Assembly (NCBI RefSeq): GCF_001544515.1
Contig: NZ_FCOL02000002.1
Span: 186,001-250,000, forward strand
From: Caballeronia terrestris
GTDB lineage: Bacteria > Pseudomonadota > Gammaproteobacteria > Burkholderiales > Burkholderiaceae
Direction: 5' to 3'
Length of the DNA: 64,000 nt
Part shown: positions 50,249 to 60,505 of the stretch, in pieces
Numbering within the stretch: the first letter of the stretch is position 1
How the letters are laid out: every line of letters begins with the position of its first letter
Made by a program: the position numbers and the translations under genes
The notes under the pieces: model-generated
Told to the model about the DNA's origin: nothing
Seen by the model: only the letters and a program-made list of their open reading frames with translations
Databases searched by the model: none

Positions 50249-52543
50249 TCAGCGCGTGGCCGTCGTGTCCGCGACCAAAAGCGCCGTCATGTTGACGATC
50301 CGCCGCACCGTCGCCGAAGCGGTCAGCACATGCACCGGCTTCGCCGCGCCGAGCAGGATCGGCCCGATCGCGATGTTGTTGCCCGCGGCCGTCTTCAGCA
50401 GGTTGTACGAAATGTTCGCGGCATCGATGTTCGGCAGGATCAGCAGGTTCGCGTCGCCTTCGAGCGTCGATTCCGGCAGCACTTCCTTGCGCAGACGCGC
50501 ATCCAGCGCGACGTCGCCGTGCATTTCGCCATCGACATCCAGGTCCGGCGCGCGTTGCTTGAGCAATGCCAGCACGTCGCGCATTTTCTGCGCGGAAGGC
50601 GCGTTGCTCGTGCCGAAATTCGAATGCGACAGCAGCGCGATCTTCGGCTCGATACCGAAGCGCCGCACCTCTTCTGCCGCCATGATCGTGATTTCGGCGA
50701 GCTGCTCGGGCGTCGGATCGACGTTCACGTGCGTATCGACGATGAAGATTTGCCGCCCCGGCAGCACCAGCGCGTTCATCGCGGCGTAGACCGTCGCGCC
50801 TTCCTTCCTGCCGATCACCTGATCGATGAAGTGCAAATGGCGATGCGTCGTCGAAACCGTGCCGCAGATCATGCCGTCCGCCTCGCCGCGCTCGACCAGC
50901 ATCGCGCCGATCAATGTCGTGCGGCGGCGCATTTCGAGCTTCGCCATCTGCTCGCTGATGCCCTTTCGCGCCATCATCTTGTAATAGCTCTGCCAGAAAT
51001 CGCGATAACGCTCGTCGTGATCGGTGTCGATGACGGTGAAATCGACGCCCGGCGTCAGCCGCAGGCCGAACTTGTGCAGGCGCTGCTCGATCACCGCCGG
51101 ACGGCCGATCAGGATCGGACGGGCGATTTTCTCGTCGACCGCGATCTGCACCGCGCGCAGTACGCGTTCCTCTTCGCCTTCCGCGAACACGATGCGCTTC
51201 TTCTCCGCCTCGACGCTGCGCGCGAGCTGGAAGATCGGCTTCATCGTCGTGCCGCTGTGGTAGACGAATTGTTGCAAGTGCTGCTCGTACGCTTCCATGT
51301 CCTCGATCGGACGCGTCGCAACGCCGGAATCCATCGCCGCCTTGGCGACTGCCGGCGCAATCTTGACGATCAGACGCGGATCGAAAGGCTTCGGAATCAG
51401 ATATTCCGGACCGAACGACAGATCCTGAATGCCATACGCCGTCGCGACGATATCGCTCTGTTCCTGGCGCGCGAGTTCCGCGATCGCGTTCACGGCGGCA
51501 ATTTCCATCTCGCGCGTGACCGTGGTCGCACCTGCATCGAGCGCGCCGCGGAAGATGAACGGGAAGCAGAGGACGTTGTTGACCTGATTCGGATAGTCCG
51601 TGCGGCCGGTGGCGAGCACGGCGTCCGGGCGCACTTCGAGCGCGAGTTCCGGCAGGATTTCAGGTGTCGGGTTGGCGAGCGCGAGAATCAGCGGCTTCGT
51701 GCCCATGCTCTTGACCATGTCCTGCTTGAGCACGCCGCCGGCCGAAAGACCGAGGAACACATCGGCGCCTTCGATCACTTCAGCCAAAGTGCGCGCTTCC
51801 GTTTCGCGGGCGAAGCGTTCCTTGTCGGGGTCCATCAGTTCGACGCGGCCCTTGTAGACCACGCCGGCCAGATCCGTCACATAAATGTTCTCGAGCTTCA
51901 TGCCGAGATCGACGAGCAGATCGAGACACGCCAGCGCGGCAGCGCCCGCACCGGAAGCCACGAGCTTCACTTCGGCGATATTCTTGCCGACCACCTTCAG
52001 ACCATTGGTAACAGCCGCCGCGACGACGATCGCGGTGCCGTGCTGGTCATCATGAAAGACCGGAATCTTCATGCGTTTGCGGCATTCCCGCTCGACGATG
52101 AAGCAATCCGGCGCCTTGATGTCTTCCAGATTGATGCCGCCGAAGGTCGGTTCGAGCGCGGCGATCACATCCACCAGCTTGTGCGGGTCCATCTCGTTGA
52201 GTTCGATGTCGAACACGTCGATGCCCGCGAATTTCTTGAACAGCACCGCCTTGCCTTCCATCACCGGCTTCGACGCGAGCGGCCCGATGTTGCCGAGACC
52301 CAGCACCGCCGTGCCGTTCGTGACCACGCCGACGAGGTTGCTGCGGGCGGTAAAGCGCGCGGCATTCAGCGGATCTTCGACGATCGCCTCGCACGCGAAC
52401 GCTACGCCCGGCGAGTACGCCAGCGCGAGGTCGCGCTGGTTGATCATCTGTTTGGTCGGCGCGATGGCGATCTTGCCCGGCGTCGGAAATTCGTGGTAAT
52501 CGAGCGCAGCTTCGCGCAATTTGGTATTGGCGGATGTCGTCAT
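50249..52543 (-). CDS. maeB: NADP-dependent malic enzyme with phosphotransacetylase-like domain
   Basis: Decarboxylates malate to pyruvate, making NADPH. The 764-residue protein has the malic-enzyme half (residues about 15-430: [49 protein letters not shown]) and a C-terminal PTA-like half (about 435-755: [25 protein letters not shown]). This two-part layout is the MaeB type, where the PTA part acts in allosteric control by acetyl-CoA. It is monocistronic here, divergent from thiL. Confidence 0.95.
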   Translation of the reverse strand: MTTSANTKLREAALDYHEFPTPGKIAIAPTKQMINQRDLALAYSPGVAFACEAIVEDPLNAARFTARSNLVGVVTNGTAVLGLGNIGPLASKPVMEGKAVLFKKFAGIDVFDIELNEMDPHKLVDVIAALEPTFGGINLEDIKAPDCFIVERECRKRMKIPVFHDDQHGTAIVVAAAVTNGLKVVGKNIAEVKLVASGAGAAALACLDLLVDLGMKLENIYVTDLAGVVYKGRVELMDPDKERFARETEARTLAEVIEGADVFLGLSAGGVLKQDMVKSMGTKPLILALANPTPEILPELALEVRPDAVLATGRTDYPNQVNNVLCFPFIFRGALDAGATTVTREMEIAAVNAIAELARQEQSDIVATAYGIQDLSFGPEYLIPKPFDPRLIVKIAPAVAKAAMDSGVATRPIEDMEAYEQHLQQFVYHSGTTMKPIFQLARSVEAEKKRIVFAEGEEERVLRAVQIAVDEKIARPILIGRPAVIEQRLHKFGLRLTPGVDFTVIDTDHDERYRDFWQSYYKMMARKGISEQMAKLEMRRRTTLIGAMLVERGEADGMICGTVSTTHRHLHFIDQVIGRKEGATVYAAMNALVLPGRQIFIVDTHVNVDPTPEQLAEITIMAAEEVRRFGIEPKIALLSHSNFGTSNAPSAQKMRDVLALLKQRAPDLDVDGEMHGDVALDARLRKEVLPESTLEGDANLLILPNIDAANISYNLLKTAAGNNIAIGPILLGAAKPVHVLTASATVRRIVNMTALLVADTTATR

Positions 52544-52791
52544 GAGGCGGGCCGGCAGGCGAGATTAGAATAGAAGTTCGAACGCATTGTAGCGCCATTC
52601 AGGCACCGATTCGGGTTGAAATCGGCGCAATTCGGGTGCAACTGCCACGACCGGAACACGCTGAAAGCGCACGCCCCGCAAGGCGTTCGAGGGTCTAAAG
52701 TCGTCTAACCCGTTTTATCCGGCCGGGAAACGCGCGCATCTGCGCGCACCGATGTCCATTCCACCATTCCTAATTCGCTTCCGGGCCCACG

Positions 52792-53805
52792 ATGCTTTCC
52801 GAGTTTTCCCTGATCGAGCGTTTTTTCGCCCGCCGTGCGTCGGCGCCGTTGTCGAACGGTGCGGCAAGAGCGCCGCGCGCGGCGCTAGGCATCGGCGACG
52901 ATTGCGCGCTGATCGTCCCGGCGCCCGGCCAGCAGCTCGCGATATCGACCGACATGCTGGTCGAAGGCCGCCACTTCTTCGCCGACGTCGATCCGCACGC
53001 GCTCGGCCACAAGGCGCTCGCGGTCAATCTGTCGGATCTGGCCGCGATGGGCGCCGCGCCCCACGCGTTCACGCTGGCGCTCGCGCTGCCGCGCGCCGAC
53101 GAGCGCTGGCTCGCGGCGTTCAGCGACGGGCTCTTCGCGCTCGCCGAGCGTTTTGGCTGCGAGCTGATCGGCGGCGATACGACGAGCGGCCCGCTCAACA
53201 TCTGCATCACCGTGTTCGGCGACGTCCCGCCGAACGCCGCGCTGCGTCGCGACGCCGCGCGCCCGGGCGACGACATCTGGGTCTCCGGCACGCTCGGCGA
53301 CGCACGCGCGGGACTCGGCCTCGTGCGCGGCGAATGGCGCGTCACCGACGAAGCGTCGGCCGCTCGATGCAAACGCGCGCTGGAGCGCCCGGAGCCGCGC
53401 GTCGGGCTGGGACTGGCGCTGCGCGGCGTGGCGCACGCGGCGCTCGATATCTCCGATGGCCTCGCCGGCGATCTCATGCACATATTGAAGCGCTCGAACG
53501 CGTGCGCCATCGTCGATGCGGACGCCGTGCCGATATCCGACGCGCTCGCCTCGCTGCCCGAAGAGGTGCGCCGGTCGTGCGCACTCGCCGGCGGCGACGA
53601 CTACGAACTGTGCTTCACCGCCCCCGCCGAAGCGCGCGGAAAGGTGGAAGGATTAGCCGAACGGGAGAACGTGCGGGTCACGCGCATCGGTACAATCGAA
53701 GCGATCGGTTCCGTGGCGCACGCGCCGTCCATCGCCTGGCGCGACCGCAACGGCGCCCCGCTCTCCCTGACGTTGCAAGGCTTCGACCACTTTCATGCAG
53801 ACTGA
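52792..53805 (+). CDS. thiL: Thiamine-monophosphate kinase
   Basis: Makes thiamine diphosphate, the cofactor of Tkt encoded nearby. The 337-residue protein starts MLSEFSLIERFFARR and has LGIGDDCALI, the metal-binding STDMLVEGRHF, LAVNLSDLAAMGA and LIGGDTTSGPLNI, all typical of ThiL. The last codons overlap the pgpA start by 11 bp in another frame, a sign of tight coupling. The 248-bp gap to maeB holds no other gene. Confidence 0.94.
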   Translation: MLSEFSLIERFFARRASAPLSNGAARAPRAALGIGDDCALIVPAPGQQLAISTDMLVEGRHFFADVDPHALGHKALAVNLSDLAAMGAAPHAFTLALALPRADERWLAAFSDGLFALAERFGCELIGGDTTSGPLNICITVFGDVPPNAALRRDAARPGDDIWVSGTLGDARAGLGLVRGEWRVTDEASAARCKRALERPEPRVGLGLALRGVAHAALDISDGLAGDLMHILKRSNACAIVDADAVPISDALASLPEEVRRSCALAGGDDYELCFTAPAEARGKVEGLAERENVRVTRIGTIEAIGSVAHAPSIAWRDRNGAPLSLTLQGFDHFHAD

Positions 53806-54337
53806 CCCCACGCTCGCGAGCGATTCCGCCGCGCCGCTCAAGCCACCCAAGCCCCCGCGCAAGGCAAGCGCGCGCTTCATGCTGACGCATCCGTTGCACA
53901 TCCTTTCGCTCGGCTTCGGCAGCGGCCTCTCGCCTATCGCGCCGGGCACCGTCGGCACGCTGTTCGCGTGGGCGTCGTTCGTCGCGTTCACTCAGTATCT
54001 GACGGTGGCCGAATGGGCGGTGCTGATCGTCGTCGGTTTCGTGGCGGGCTGCTGGTTCTGCGGCTTCACGGCGACGAAGATGGGCGTGGCCGATCCGTCG
54101 CCGGTCGTGTGGGACGAGATCATCGCGTTCTGGCTCGTGCTGCTCTTCGTCACGCCAGTCACGTTTACCGGGCAATTGTGGGCGTTCATCGTGTTCCGCT
54201 TCTTCGACATGGTGAAACCGCCGCCGATCCGCTATTTCGACCGTAACCTGAAAGGCGGTTTCGGCATCATGTTCGACGACCTCGTCGCCGCTTTCCTCAC
54301 GCTGCTCGTGATCGCGCTCTGGCGCATGACCGTCTGA
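53795..54337 (+). CDS. pgpA: Phosphatidylglycerophosphatase A
   Basis: Dephosphorylates phosphatidylglycerophosphate to phosphatidylglycerol at the inner membrane. The 180-residue protein has LGFGSGLSPIAPGTVGTL, the active-site VVWDEIIAFWLVLLF and a C-terminal VVAAF-like hydrophobic end. Three to four membrane segments are visible. It overlaps thiL, an order common in proteobacteria (thiL-pgpA-pncC). Confidence 0.93.
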   Translation: MQTDPTLASDSAAPLKPPKPPRKASARFMLTHPLHILSLGFGSGLSPIAPGTVGTLFAWASFVAFTQYLTVAEWAVLIVVGFVAGCWFCGFTATKMGVADPSPVVWDEIIAFWLVLLFVTPVTFTGQLWAFIVFRFFDMVKPPPIRYFDRNLKGGFGIMFDDLVAAFLTLLVIALWRMTV

Positions 54338-54365
54338 AACCTTTCGGCCCCTTCGAGACACCATC

Positions 54366-54866
54366 ATGGCTACCGATAACGTCGTTCACCAACTCGCGAT
54401 CCGCGTCGGCAACAAGCTGCACGAGGAACGGCTCATGCTCGCCACGGCGGAATCGTGCACCGGCGGGATGGTTGCCACCGCGATCACCGACATCTCCGGC
54501 AGCAGCACCTGGTTCGAACGCGGCTTCGTCACGTATTCGAATCTCGCGAAGACGGAGATGATCGGCGTGCCGGCCGCGCTCATCGAGCAGCACGGCGCGG
54601 TGAGCGAGCCGGTCGCGCGGGCGATGGCCGAGGGTGCGCTCCGCAACAGCCGCGCGCAGGTATCGGTGGCGATCACGGGTGTCGCGGGCCCGGCGGGCGG
54701 CAGCGAAGCGAAGCCGGTCGGCACGGTGTCGTTTGCGTGGAGCAACCGGCTGCACACGGCCGTCGAGACGCAGCTCTTCAAGGGCGATCGCGAGCAAGTC
54801 CGGGCGCAAGCCGCCGCGCACGCGTTGCGCGGGCTGCTGGAATTGCTCGAGCGGCGTGAACGGTGA
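54366..54866 (+). CDS. pncC: Nicotinamide-nucleotide amidohydrolase (CinA C-terminal domain)
   Basis: Deamidates NMN in pyridine nucleotide salvage. The 166-residue protein is the stand-alone CinA C-terminal domain: LMLATAESCTGGMVATAITD, SGSSTWFERGFVTYSN and SVAITGVAGPAGGSEAKPVGTV. It follows pgpA by 28 nt and is co-directional with thiL and pgpA. Confidence 0.93.
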   Translation: MATDNVVHQLAIRVGNKLHEERLMLATAESCTGGMVATAITDISGSSTWFERGFVTYSNLAKTEMIGVPAALIEQHGAVSEPVARAMAEGALRNSRAQVSVAITGVAGPAGGSEAKPVGTVSFAWSNRLHTAVETQLFKGDREQVRAQAAAHALRGLLELLERRER

Positions 54867-54898
54867 ACCGGCGCGCCGCACAAAATGAAACTGCCTGA

Positions 54899-57800
54899 AT
54901 GAACGATTCGACCTCCCCGAACAACCCCGTTTCCTACGATCGAGCGCAGGTCGTGCAATGGCTCGGCGCCAAGACCGTCGCCAAGGCGGTGCCGTATGTC
55001 GGCGCCGTGTCGGGGATGCGATGGCGCGGCGATGGACTCACCGCGCGCGTCCAGGGCACACAGCCGGCGCCTTATCTGGTGCAGTTGAAATTTCACCCGA
55101 AATCCGACAGCCAGATCCTCGACGGCAACTGTACGTGCCCGGTCGGCCACTTCTGCAAGCATATCGGCGCCGTGCTGCTCGCGAATCTCGCGCCGGCGCC
55201 GCAGCAGGAAGGCGGCTTGCGGCCCGAGCTGTCCGAATGGCTGAACCGCTTTCGCACGCGCGTCGCGGCGGCCCGGCCGACTGGCGGCGCGCAGCCCGCC
55301 GCGAAAACACAGGCGGTGTACGCGCTTGCCTACGTGCTCAATACGCCGCAACTGGACCATCATCCCGAGCTGCAGATTTTCAAGACGCGGCTCGGCATCG
55401 ACGGCACGATCCGCGATTTCGACCGCTGGAATGCAAGCAACGCGGCCTTGTCGAATCCGGCGAAATTCATCGCCGACGACGACCTCACGATCCTGCGCGC
55501 GCTGATCCCCGGCAAATCCGCGGGCGACGTGCTCGGCAGCTTCGTCCTGAGCGGCCCGGCCGGCGCCGCCCTCATGCCGAAACTCCTCGCAACCGGACGC
55601 TTTTTCACGGAACTCGCCAAGCACGCCGGCAACGTGCACGCCGGCACGCCGCTGCGCGAAGGGCCGGCGCGCGCCGGACGCATCGACTGGATGCCGGAGA
55701 CACACGACCGGCTGCGCCCCGTGCTGCATGCGAGCCCGCGCGCGAACGCCGTGCTCGCAACCGAACCGCGCTGGTACGTCGACGCTGAGACGGGCGAAGC
55801 CGGCCTCGTCGACACGCCGATGCCCGCGCGCCAGCTCGCCGACTATCTCGCAATGCCGCCGATCACGCTCGCCGAAGCGCCGCTCGTCGCCGCCGCGTTG
55901 CGCGACTGCGCGCCCGCGCTGCCGTTGCCGCCTTCGCGCGACAGCGGCGAGATTCGCGTGATCGACGCGGCGCCCCTGCCAGTGCTCACGCTCGACACGC
56001 TGCCGGTGTACGTCGCGCGTTTCGGCAAGTACGACCATCGCGCGACGTCGCTCGACTTCGCGACGGTCAGCTTCGATTACGACGGCCTTCAGGTCGCGGC
56101 CGAAAGCGCGTCGATGATGATTCACCGGCGCGGCGACGAACTCGTCGAGATCAAGCGCGACGACGCTGCGGAACGGGAACGCCTGGAGCAGCTCGCCGAT
56201 ACCGGTTTGCAGCGGCTCCCGCTGCAGCACGTCTACGGCCCGAAGCCGTTTCCGGCCGGGCTGCGCGCGCTGAACGACCCGAAGGCGTGGGATGCGTTCG
56301 TCGCCGATGCGCTGCCGCTCCTGCGCCGCGACGGCTGGCGCGTCAACATGACGCACGACTTCAGCTTCAACGTGCTCGACATCGACGACATCGAAGGCAG
56401 CGCGCACAGCGCGGGCGACGGCTGGTTCGATCTCGAAATGGGCATCACGGCGGGCGAGCGCAAGCTGCGCCTGGAACCGCTCTTGGCCGATCTCTTTCGC
56501 CGCGACCGGCGCTGGCTGTCGGGCATGCTCGATTCGATCGCCGATGACGAGGGCGTCGAATTGCGCACTGATCAGGGCGAGCGGCTGCGTCTGATGGCGA
56601 ACCGGCTGAAACCCGTCGTGCGCGTGCTGATCGACCTGTTCAGCTCGATGGGCGAAGGCGAGGCGCTGCGCATTCCCGCGCTCGACGCCGGCCGTCTCGC
56701 CGCGCTGGAGGACACGCAGCGCTGGCAGTTTCGCGGCGATACGTCGGTCATCGAACTCGCGCGGCGACTGCAAACGTCGAACGGGCCGCACGAGGTTCCG
56801 GTGCCCGCCGGCCTGCGCGCGGAATTGCGCACGTATCAGCGCGAGGGCCTGAACTGGATGCAGTTCCTGCGCGAACACGGCCTTTCGGGCGTGCTCGCCG
56901 ACGATATGGGTCTCGGCAAGACCGTGCAGACGCTCGCGCACATCCTCGCGGAGAAGGAAGCGGGCCGGCTCGACCGCCCCGCGCTGATCGTCGTGCCGAC
57001 GACGCTCGTCCACAACTGGTGCGAGGAAGCGGGCCGTTTCGCGCCGGATCTGAAAGTGCTCGACCTGCACGGCCCCGAACGGCGCGAGCGCTTCGAGCAG
57101 ATCGGCGCGCACGATCTGATCCTCACGACCTACGCGCTGTTGTGGCGCGATCACGAGGCGCTCGCCGAGCACGACTATCACCTGCTGATCCTCGATGAAG
57201 CGCAATACGTCAAGAATTCGACGACCAAGGCGGCTACCAGCATCCGCGAACTGCGCGCGCGGCATCGGCTGTGCCTGACGGGCACGCCGCTTGAAAATCA
57301 CCTCGGCGAGCTGTGGGCGCAGTTCGATTTCCTCCTGCCGGGCTTTCTCGGCACGCAACGCGACTTCACGAAACGCTGGCGCGCGCCGATCGAAAAGGAC
57401 GGCGACACTGTCCGGCGCGAGCTGCTTGCGCGGCGCATCCGGCCGTTCATGCTGCGTCGCCGGAAGGACGAGGTCGCGAAGGAATTGCCGCCGAAGACGA
57501 CGATCGTGCGTACCGTCGATCTCGAAGGCGGGCAGCGCGATCTGTATGAAACGGTACGCACGGCGATGCAGGAAAAAGTGCGCTCGGCGGTGTCCGAGCA
57601 TGGCTTCGCGCGCAGCCACATCGTCGTGCTCGATGCGCTTTTGAAGCTGCGGCAGGTGTGCTGCGATCCGTCGCTCGTCAAGCTGAAACAGGCGAAGCGC
57701 GTGGAGGAATCGGCGAAACTCGAGCTGCTGCTGGAGATGCTGCCCGAATTGATCGAAGAAGGACGCCGCGTGCTCGTGTTCTCGCAGTTCGCGGGGATGC

Positions 57801-58228
57801 TTGCGATCATCGCGGCGGCGCTCGACAAGGTGTCCATTCCCTACGCGATGCTGACCGGCGACACCACCGATCGCCGCACGCCGGTGCGCCGTTTTCAGGA
57901 CGGCAAGGTGCCGCTCTTCCTGATCAGTTTGAAGGCAGGCGGCGTCGGCCTGAACCTGACCGCCGCCGATACCGTGATCCACTACGACCCGTGGTGGAAC
58001 CCGGCCGCCGAGAACCAGGCGACGGACCGCGCGCATCGGATGGGGCAGGACAAGCCGGTGTTCGTGTACAAGCTGATCGCGGCCGGGAGCATCGAGGAGA
58101 AGATCGTCGCGATGCAGGGCAGGAAGGCGGCGCTCGCCGACAGCATTCTTTCGGAGGACGCAGCGGGCGCCACGAAGTTCTCCTCCGACGACCTCGACGC
58201 GCTGTTCGCGCCGATGCCGTCTCTCTGA
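54899..58228 (+). CDS. SNF2-family helicase with SWIM zinc finger
   Basis: A 1109-residue DNA-dependent ATPase. The N-terminus has a SWIM zinc-binding motif (CTCPVGHFCKH; Cys78, Cys80, Cys86, His88). A long middle region precedes the SNF2 core from about residue 640: Walker A in ADDMGLGKTVQTLAHIL (about 665-682), DEAQ box in LLILDEAQYVKNS (about 765), CLTGTPLENHLGELWAQFDF, and the C-terminal helicase half ending GGVGLNLTAADTVIHYDPWWNPAAENQATDRAHRMGQ-type blocks at about 1010-1045. Such bacterial HepA/RapA-related proteins are linked to transcription or DNA repair, but the role of this one is not known to me. It starts 32 nt after pncC and converges on pyrF. Confidence 0.9.
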   Translation: MNDSTSPNNPVSYDRAQVVQWLGAKTVAKAVPYVGAVSGMRWRGDGLTARVQGTQPAPYLVQLKFHPKSDSQILDGNCTCPVGHFCKHIGAVLLANLAPAPQQEGGLRPELSEWLNRFRTRVAAARPTGGAQPAAKTQAVYALAYVLNTPQLDHHPELQIFKTRLGIDGTIRDFDRWNASNAALSNPAKFIADDDLTILRALIPGKSAGDVLGSFVLSGPAGAALMPKLLATGRFFTELAKHAGNVHAGTPLREGPARAGRIDWMPETHDRLRPVLHASPRANAVLATEPRWYVDAETGEAGLVDTPMPARQLADYLAMPPITLAEAPLVAAALRDCAPALPLPPSRDSGEIRVIDAAPLPVLTLDTLPVYVARFGKYDHRATSLDFATVSFDYDGLQVAAESASMMIHRRGDELVEIKRDDAAERERLEQLADTGLQRLPLQHVYGPKPFPAGLRALNDPKAWDAFVADALPLLRRDGWRVNMTHDFSFNVLDIDDIEGSAHSAGDGWFDLEMGITAGERKLRLEPLLADLFRRDRRWLSGMLDSIADDEGVELRTDQGERLRLMANRLKPVVRVLIDLFSSMGEGEALRIPALDAGRLAALEDTQRWQFRGDTSVIELARRLQTSNGPHEVPVPAGLRAELRTYQREGLNWMQFLREHGLSGVLADDMGLGKTVQTLAHILAEKEAGRLDRPALIVVPTTLVHNWCEEAGRFAPDLKVLDLHGPERRERFEQIGAHDLILTTYALLWRDHEALAEHDYHLLILDEAQYVKNSTTKAATSIRELRARHRLCLTGTPLENHLGELWAQFDFLLPGFLGTQRDFTKRWRAPIEKDGDTVRRELLARRIRPFMLRRRKDEVAKELPPKTTIVRTVDLEGGQRDLYETVRTAMQEKVRSAVSEHGFARSHIVVLDALLKLRQVCCDPSLVKLKQAKRVEESAKLELLLEMLPELIEEGRRVLVFSQFAGMLAIIAAALDKVSIPYAMLTGDTTDRRTPVRRFQDGKVPLFLISLKAGGVGLNLTAADTVIHYDPWWNPAAENQATDRAHRMGQDKPVFVYKLIAAGSIEEKIVAMQGRKAALADSILSEDAAGATKFSSDDLDALFAPMPSL

Positions 58229-58237
58229 CGCCTTTGC

Positions 58238-59050
58238 TCAGCGATACAGGTTGATCGTGTCGCGCGTTTTCTTCGCCGCTTCGGCAGCGGCGGCGGCGAA
58301 ATCGTCGCCCTTGCCGGCATAGATGATCGCGCGCGACGAATTGATCAGCATCCCCGCGCCGCCTTCCGTGCGGCCGGCACGCACCGTCGCCTCGACGTCG
58401 CCGCCCTGCGCGCCGATGCCCGGAATCAGGAGCGGCATGTCCCCGACGATCCCCCGCACCACTTCGACCTCTCGCGGAAACGTCGCGCCGACGACGAGGC
58501 CAAGCTGCCCGTTCGCGTTCCATTTCTCCGCCGCGAGCCGCGCGACGACGTGATAGAGCGGGCGGCCGTCGGTGTTCAGAAATTGCAAATCGGAGCCGCC
58601 GGGGTTCGACGTGCGACACAGTACGATCACGCCGCGCCCTTCGTGCGCGAGATACGGCTCGATCGAATCGAAACCCATGTACGGATTGACCGTGACGGCG
58701 TCGGCGTCGTAGCGCTCGAACGCTTCGCGCGCGTACTGCTCGGCCGTGCTGCCGATGTCGCCGCGCTTCGCATCGAGGATCACCGGCAGGCCGGGATGCT
58801 GCTCGTGGATGTGCGCGATCAACTGTTCGAGCTGGTCCTCGGCGCGGTTCGCCGCGAAATACGCGATCTGCGGCTTGAACGACGACGCGTACGGCGCGGT
58901 GGCATCGACGATGGCGCGGCAGAAGTCGAAGATCGCATCGGGACGGTTCTTCAGCGCTCCGGGAAATTTGGACGGCTCCGGGTCGAGGCCGACGCACAGG
59001 AGCGACTGAGTCCGCGTCCACGCGGCGTTGAGAGATTCGATGAAGGGCAT
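58238..59050 (-). CDS. pyrF: Orotidine 5'-phosphate decarboxylase (type 2)
   Basis: Last step of UMP synthesis. The 270-residue protein starts [11 protein letters not shown] and carries the catalytic lysine in [18 protein letters not shown], the type 2 signature. Other blocks are [11 protein letters not shown] and [15 protein letters not shown]. Start ATG 59050 is chosen; an open frame continues upstream without family sequence. The stop codon lies 9 nt from the end of the converging helicase gene with no terminator between. A 251-bp non-coding gap upstream holds its promoter, with TAAAAT (minus strand, 59082-59087) as a possible -10. Confidence 0.93.
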   Translation of the reverse strand: MPFIESLNAAWTRTQSLLCVGLDPEPSKFPGALKNRPDAIFDFCRAIVDATAPYASSFKPQIAYFAANRAEDQLEQLIAHIHEQHPGLPVILDAKRGDIGSTAEQYAREAFERYDADAVTVNPYMGFDSIEPYLAHEGRGVIVLCRTSNPGGSDLQFLNTDGRPLYHVVARLAAEKWNANGQLGLVVGATFPREVEVVRGIVGDMPLLIPGIGAQGGDVEATVRAGRTEGGAGMLINSSRAIIYAGKGDDFAAAAAEAAKKTRDTINLYR

Positions 59051-59301
59051 GGCAGGCCGGAGGGAAGGTTCGATGCCACGCATTTTAACGTGTGAGGGTG
59101 GTTCCGATCCCGGCGGGGGTACGCTTGCGGCGAAGGCTCGTTCGTAAGGGTGCTTCGCTCGTGGTTGAGGGAGAACGGCTGCTGGCGGCAGCTTTCGTTT
59201 CCTCAAAAACGTCGTCTCTCTCGCCGTGGCGGTCAGCAGTCCCACGCCCTCACCTCCCGGCAAGGCAAATGCATACACCCACCGCAACGCTCAAATTACC
59301 C

Positions 59302-60420
59302 CTACCGCGCCGCCGCCCTGCCCCGCGCCTTCGTCCCGGCTGCCGACCGCGGCCGTCCGCGTCGCGCGGATTCCCCCGTGCGCTCGACCGTAAAGCGAAA
59401 CTCCCGCGTCAGCTTCTCGCCGGGCGCGAGCACCGTCATGCCGTGCGCTTCGCCGCCGCCCGGCAAATTCACCGCGTTGATCGGATGATCGACCGGCTCG
59501 AAGCAGAAATAATTCTCCCCCGGCGGCGCGTACAGCACGTAGTAATCCGTGTTCGCGGAAATTGTCAGCGAGAGACGGCGCTTCGGCCACATCACGCTCG
59601 TGCGGCCGCTCCAGCCGGTGAACGCGTTGTTCACGAGCGTCGAAGGCATCGGGTAGGCGACGCCGAACTGCCACGCCGGCGGCGCCGGAACATGGCGCAC
59701 GGGAAGCCAGTCGTCGCCGCAGAGCCACAGGCCACCCGCCGCCGCCGACAGTTCCGTGTCCGCCTCGCGCATCAGGAACGGATGCAGGCCGAGGCCAAAC
59801 GGCAGTGCGTCACGGCCGGTATTCTCGACATGCAGCGTGACGACGAGCGTCGCGCCATCCAGCCGATACGTCTGCGCCGCGCGATACGAATACGGCTTGC
59901 CGGCGCGCCGGTCGAGCGTCAGGCGCACGTGCGACGGCTCCTGCTCGTCCACTTCCCACGCGCCGAGCCAGCCATCGCCGTGCAGCGGCAACGGTTCGTC
60001 GTCGCGATTGCGCGGCACGTCGATCGCGCGGCCGGAGAAATTGAAATGCCCGTTGCCGATACGGTTCGAGTACGGCAGGAGTGGATAACAAGCGAGCTGG
60101 TTCGGATCGGTATCGGCGCACGGCTCGGCGCAAGGGCGGAAGATCGGCACGAGCGCGCCTTCATGACGCCAGTCGAAACGCGTGATGCCGCCTCCGAGCG
60201 CGGGCGCCACGTCGAGCCGCAAGTGCGAATTCGCAAGCGTGATGCAGCCGTCGACCACGGCACCGCCCATCGCGACGACTGAAGTGCCGGGCCCGGGCCG
60301 TATCGGCGGCTCGGTGGCGGCGGCGAGCCGCGAGGCGCGGGCGCTGGCTCCCGCCGTGGAGGACGTCGAAGTGGATGCAGGCTTCACGCTTTCCGCTGAA
60401 ACTGTTCGGGCAACAGTCAT
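59302..60420 (-). CDS. Aldose 1-epimerase (galactose mutarotase-like)
   Basis: Interconverts alpha and beta anomers of aldoses. The 372-residue protein has the mutarotase blocks PLLPYSNRIGNGHF and LPLHGDGWLGAWEV, then the catalytic His in FGLGLHPFLM and Glu in ENYFCFEPVDHP. The first 50 residues (Ser/Thr/Ala-rich) and last 25 (basic) are not typical; an internal ATG at residue 50 could be the real start, but a GGAG 8 nt before 60420 supports the longer form. It lies in a pentose-oxidation set, where it would feed the dehydrogenase the right anomer. Confidence 0.85.
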   Translation of the reverse strand: MTVARTVSAESVKPASTSTSSTAGASARASRLAAATEPPIRPGPGTSVVAMGGAVVDGCITLANSHLRLDVAPALGGGITRFDWRHEGALVPIFRPCAEPCADTDPNQLACYPLLPYSNRIGNGHFNFSGRAIDVPRNRDDEPLPLHGDGWLGAWEVDEQEPSHVRLTLDRRAGKPYSYRAAQTYRLDGATLVVTLHVENTGRDALPFGLGLHPFLMREADTELSAAAGGLWLCGDDWLPVRHVPAPPAWQFGVAYPMPSTLVNNAFTGWSGRTSVMWPKRRLSLTISANTDYYVLYAPPGENYFCFEPVDHPINAVNLPGGGEAHGMTVLAPGEKLTREFRFTVERTGESARRGRPRSAAGTKARGRAAAR

Positions 60421-60505
60421 GGCTCACGCTCCATCGAGAGGCGACAGTCCGGCTTGGCCGGTCGGGCGGACGGCGCGTCGTTGCGCGCCGTCTCGGATTC
60501 TTGAC

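Noticed and set aside
50052..50789. Plus-strand frame beginning with a hydrophobic helix and WRRRK
   Set aside because: It runs straight through a strong terminator and into the antisense of maeB without a stop in the transcript. The opening peptide is intriguing and is noted in the sRNA finding, but it is not called a gene.
54386..58036. Very long open frame (over 1,200 codons) on the minus strand opposite the SNF2 helicase
   Set aside because: Composition is Arg/Ala/His-rich with no recognisable fold. Long antisense frames are expected in GC-rich coding DNA. The plus-strand frame has clear SNF2 motifs.
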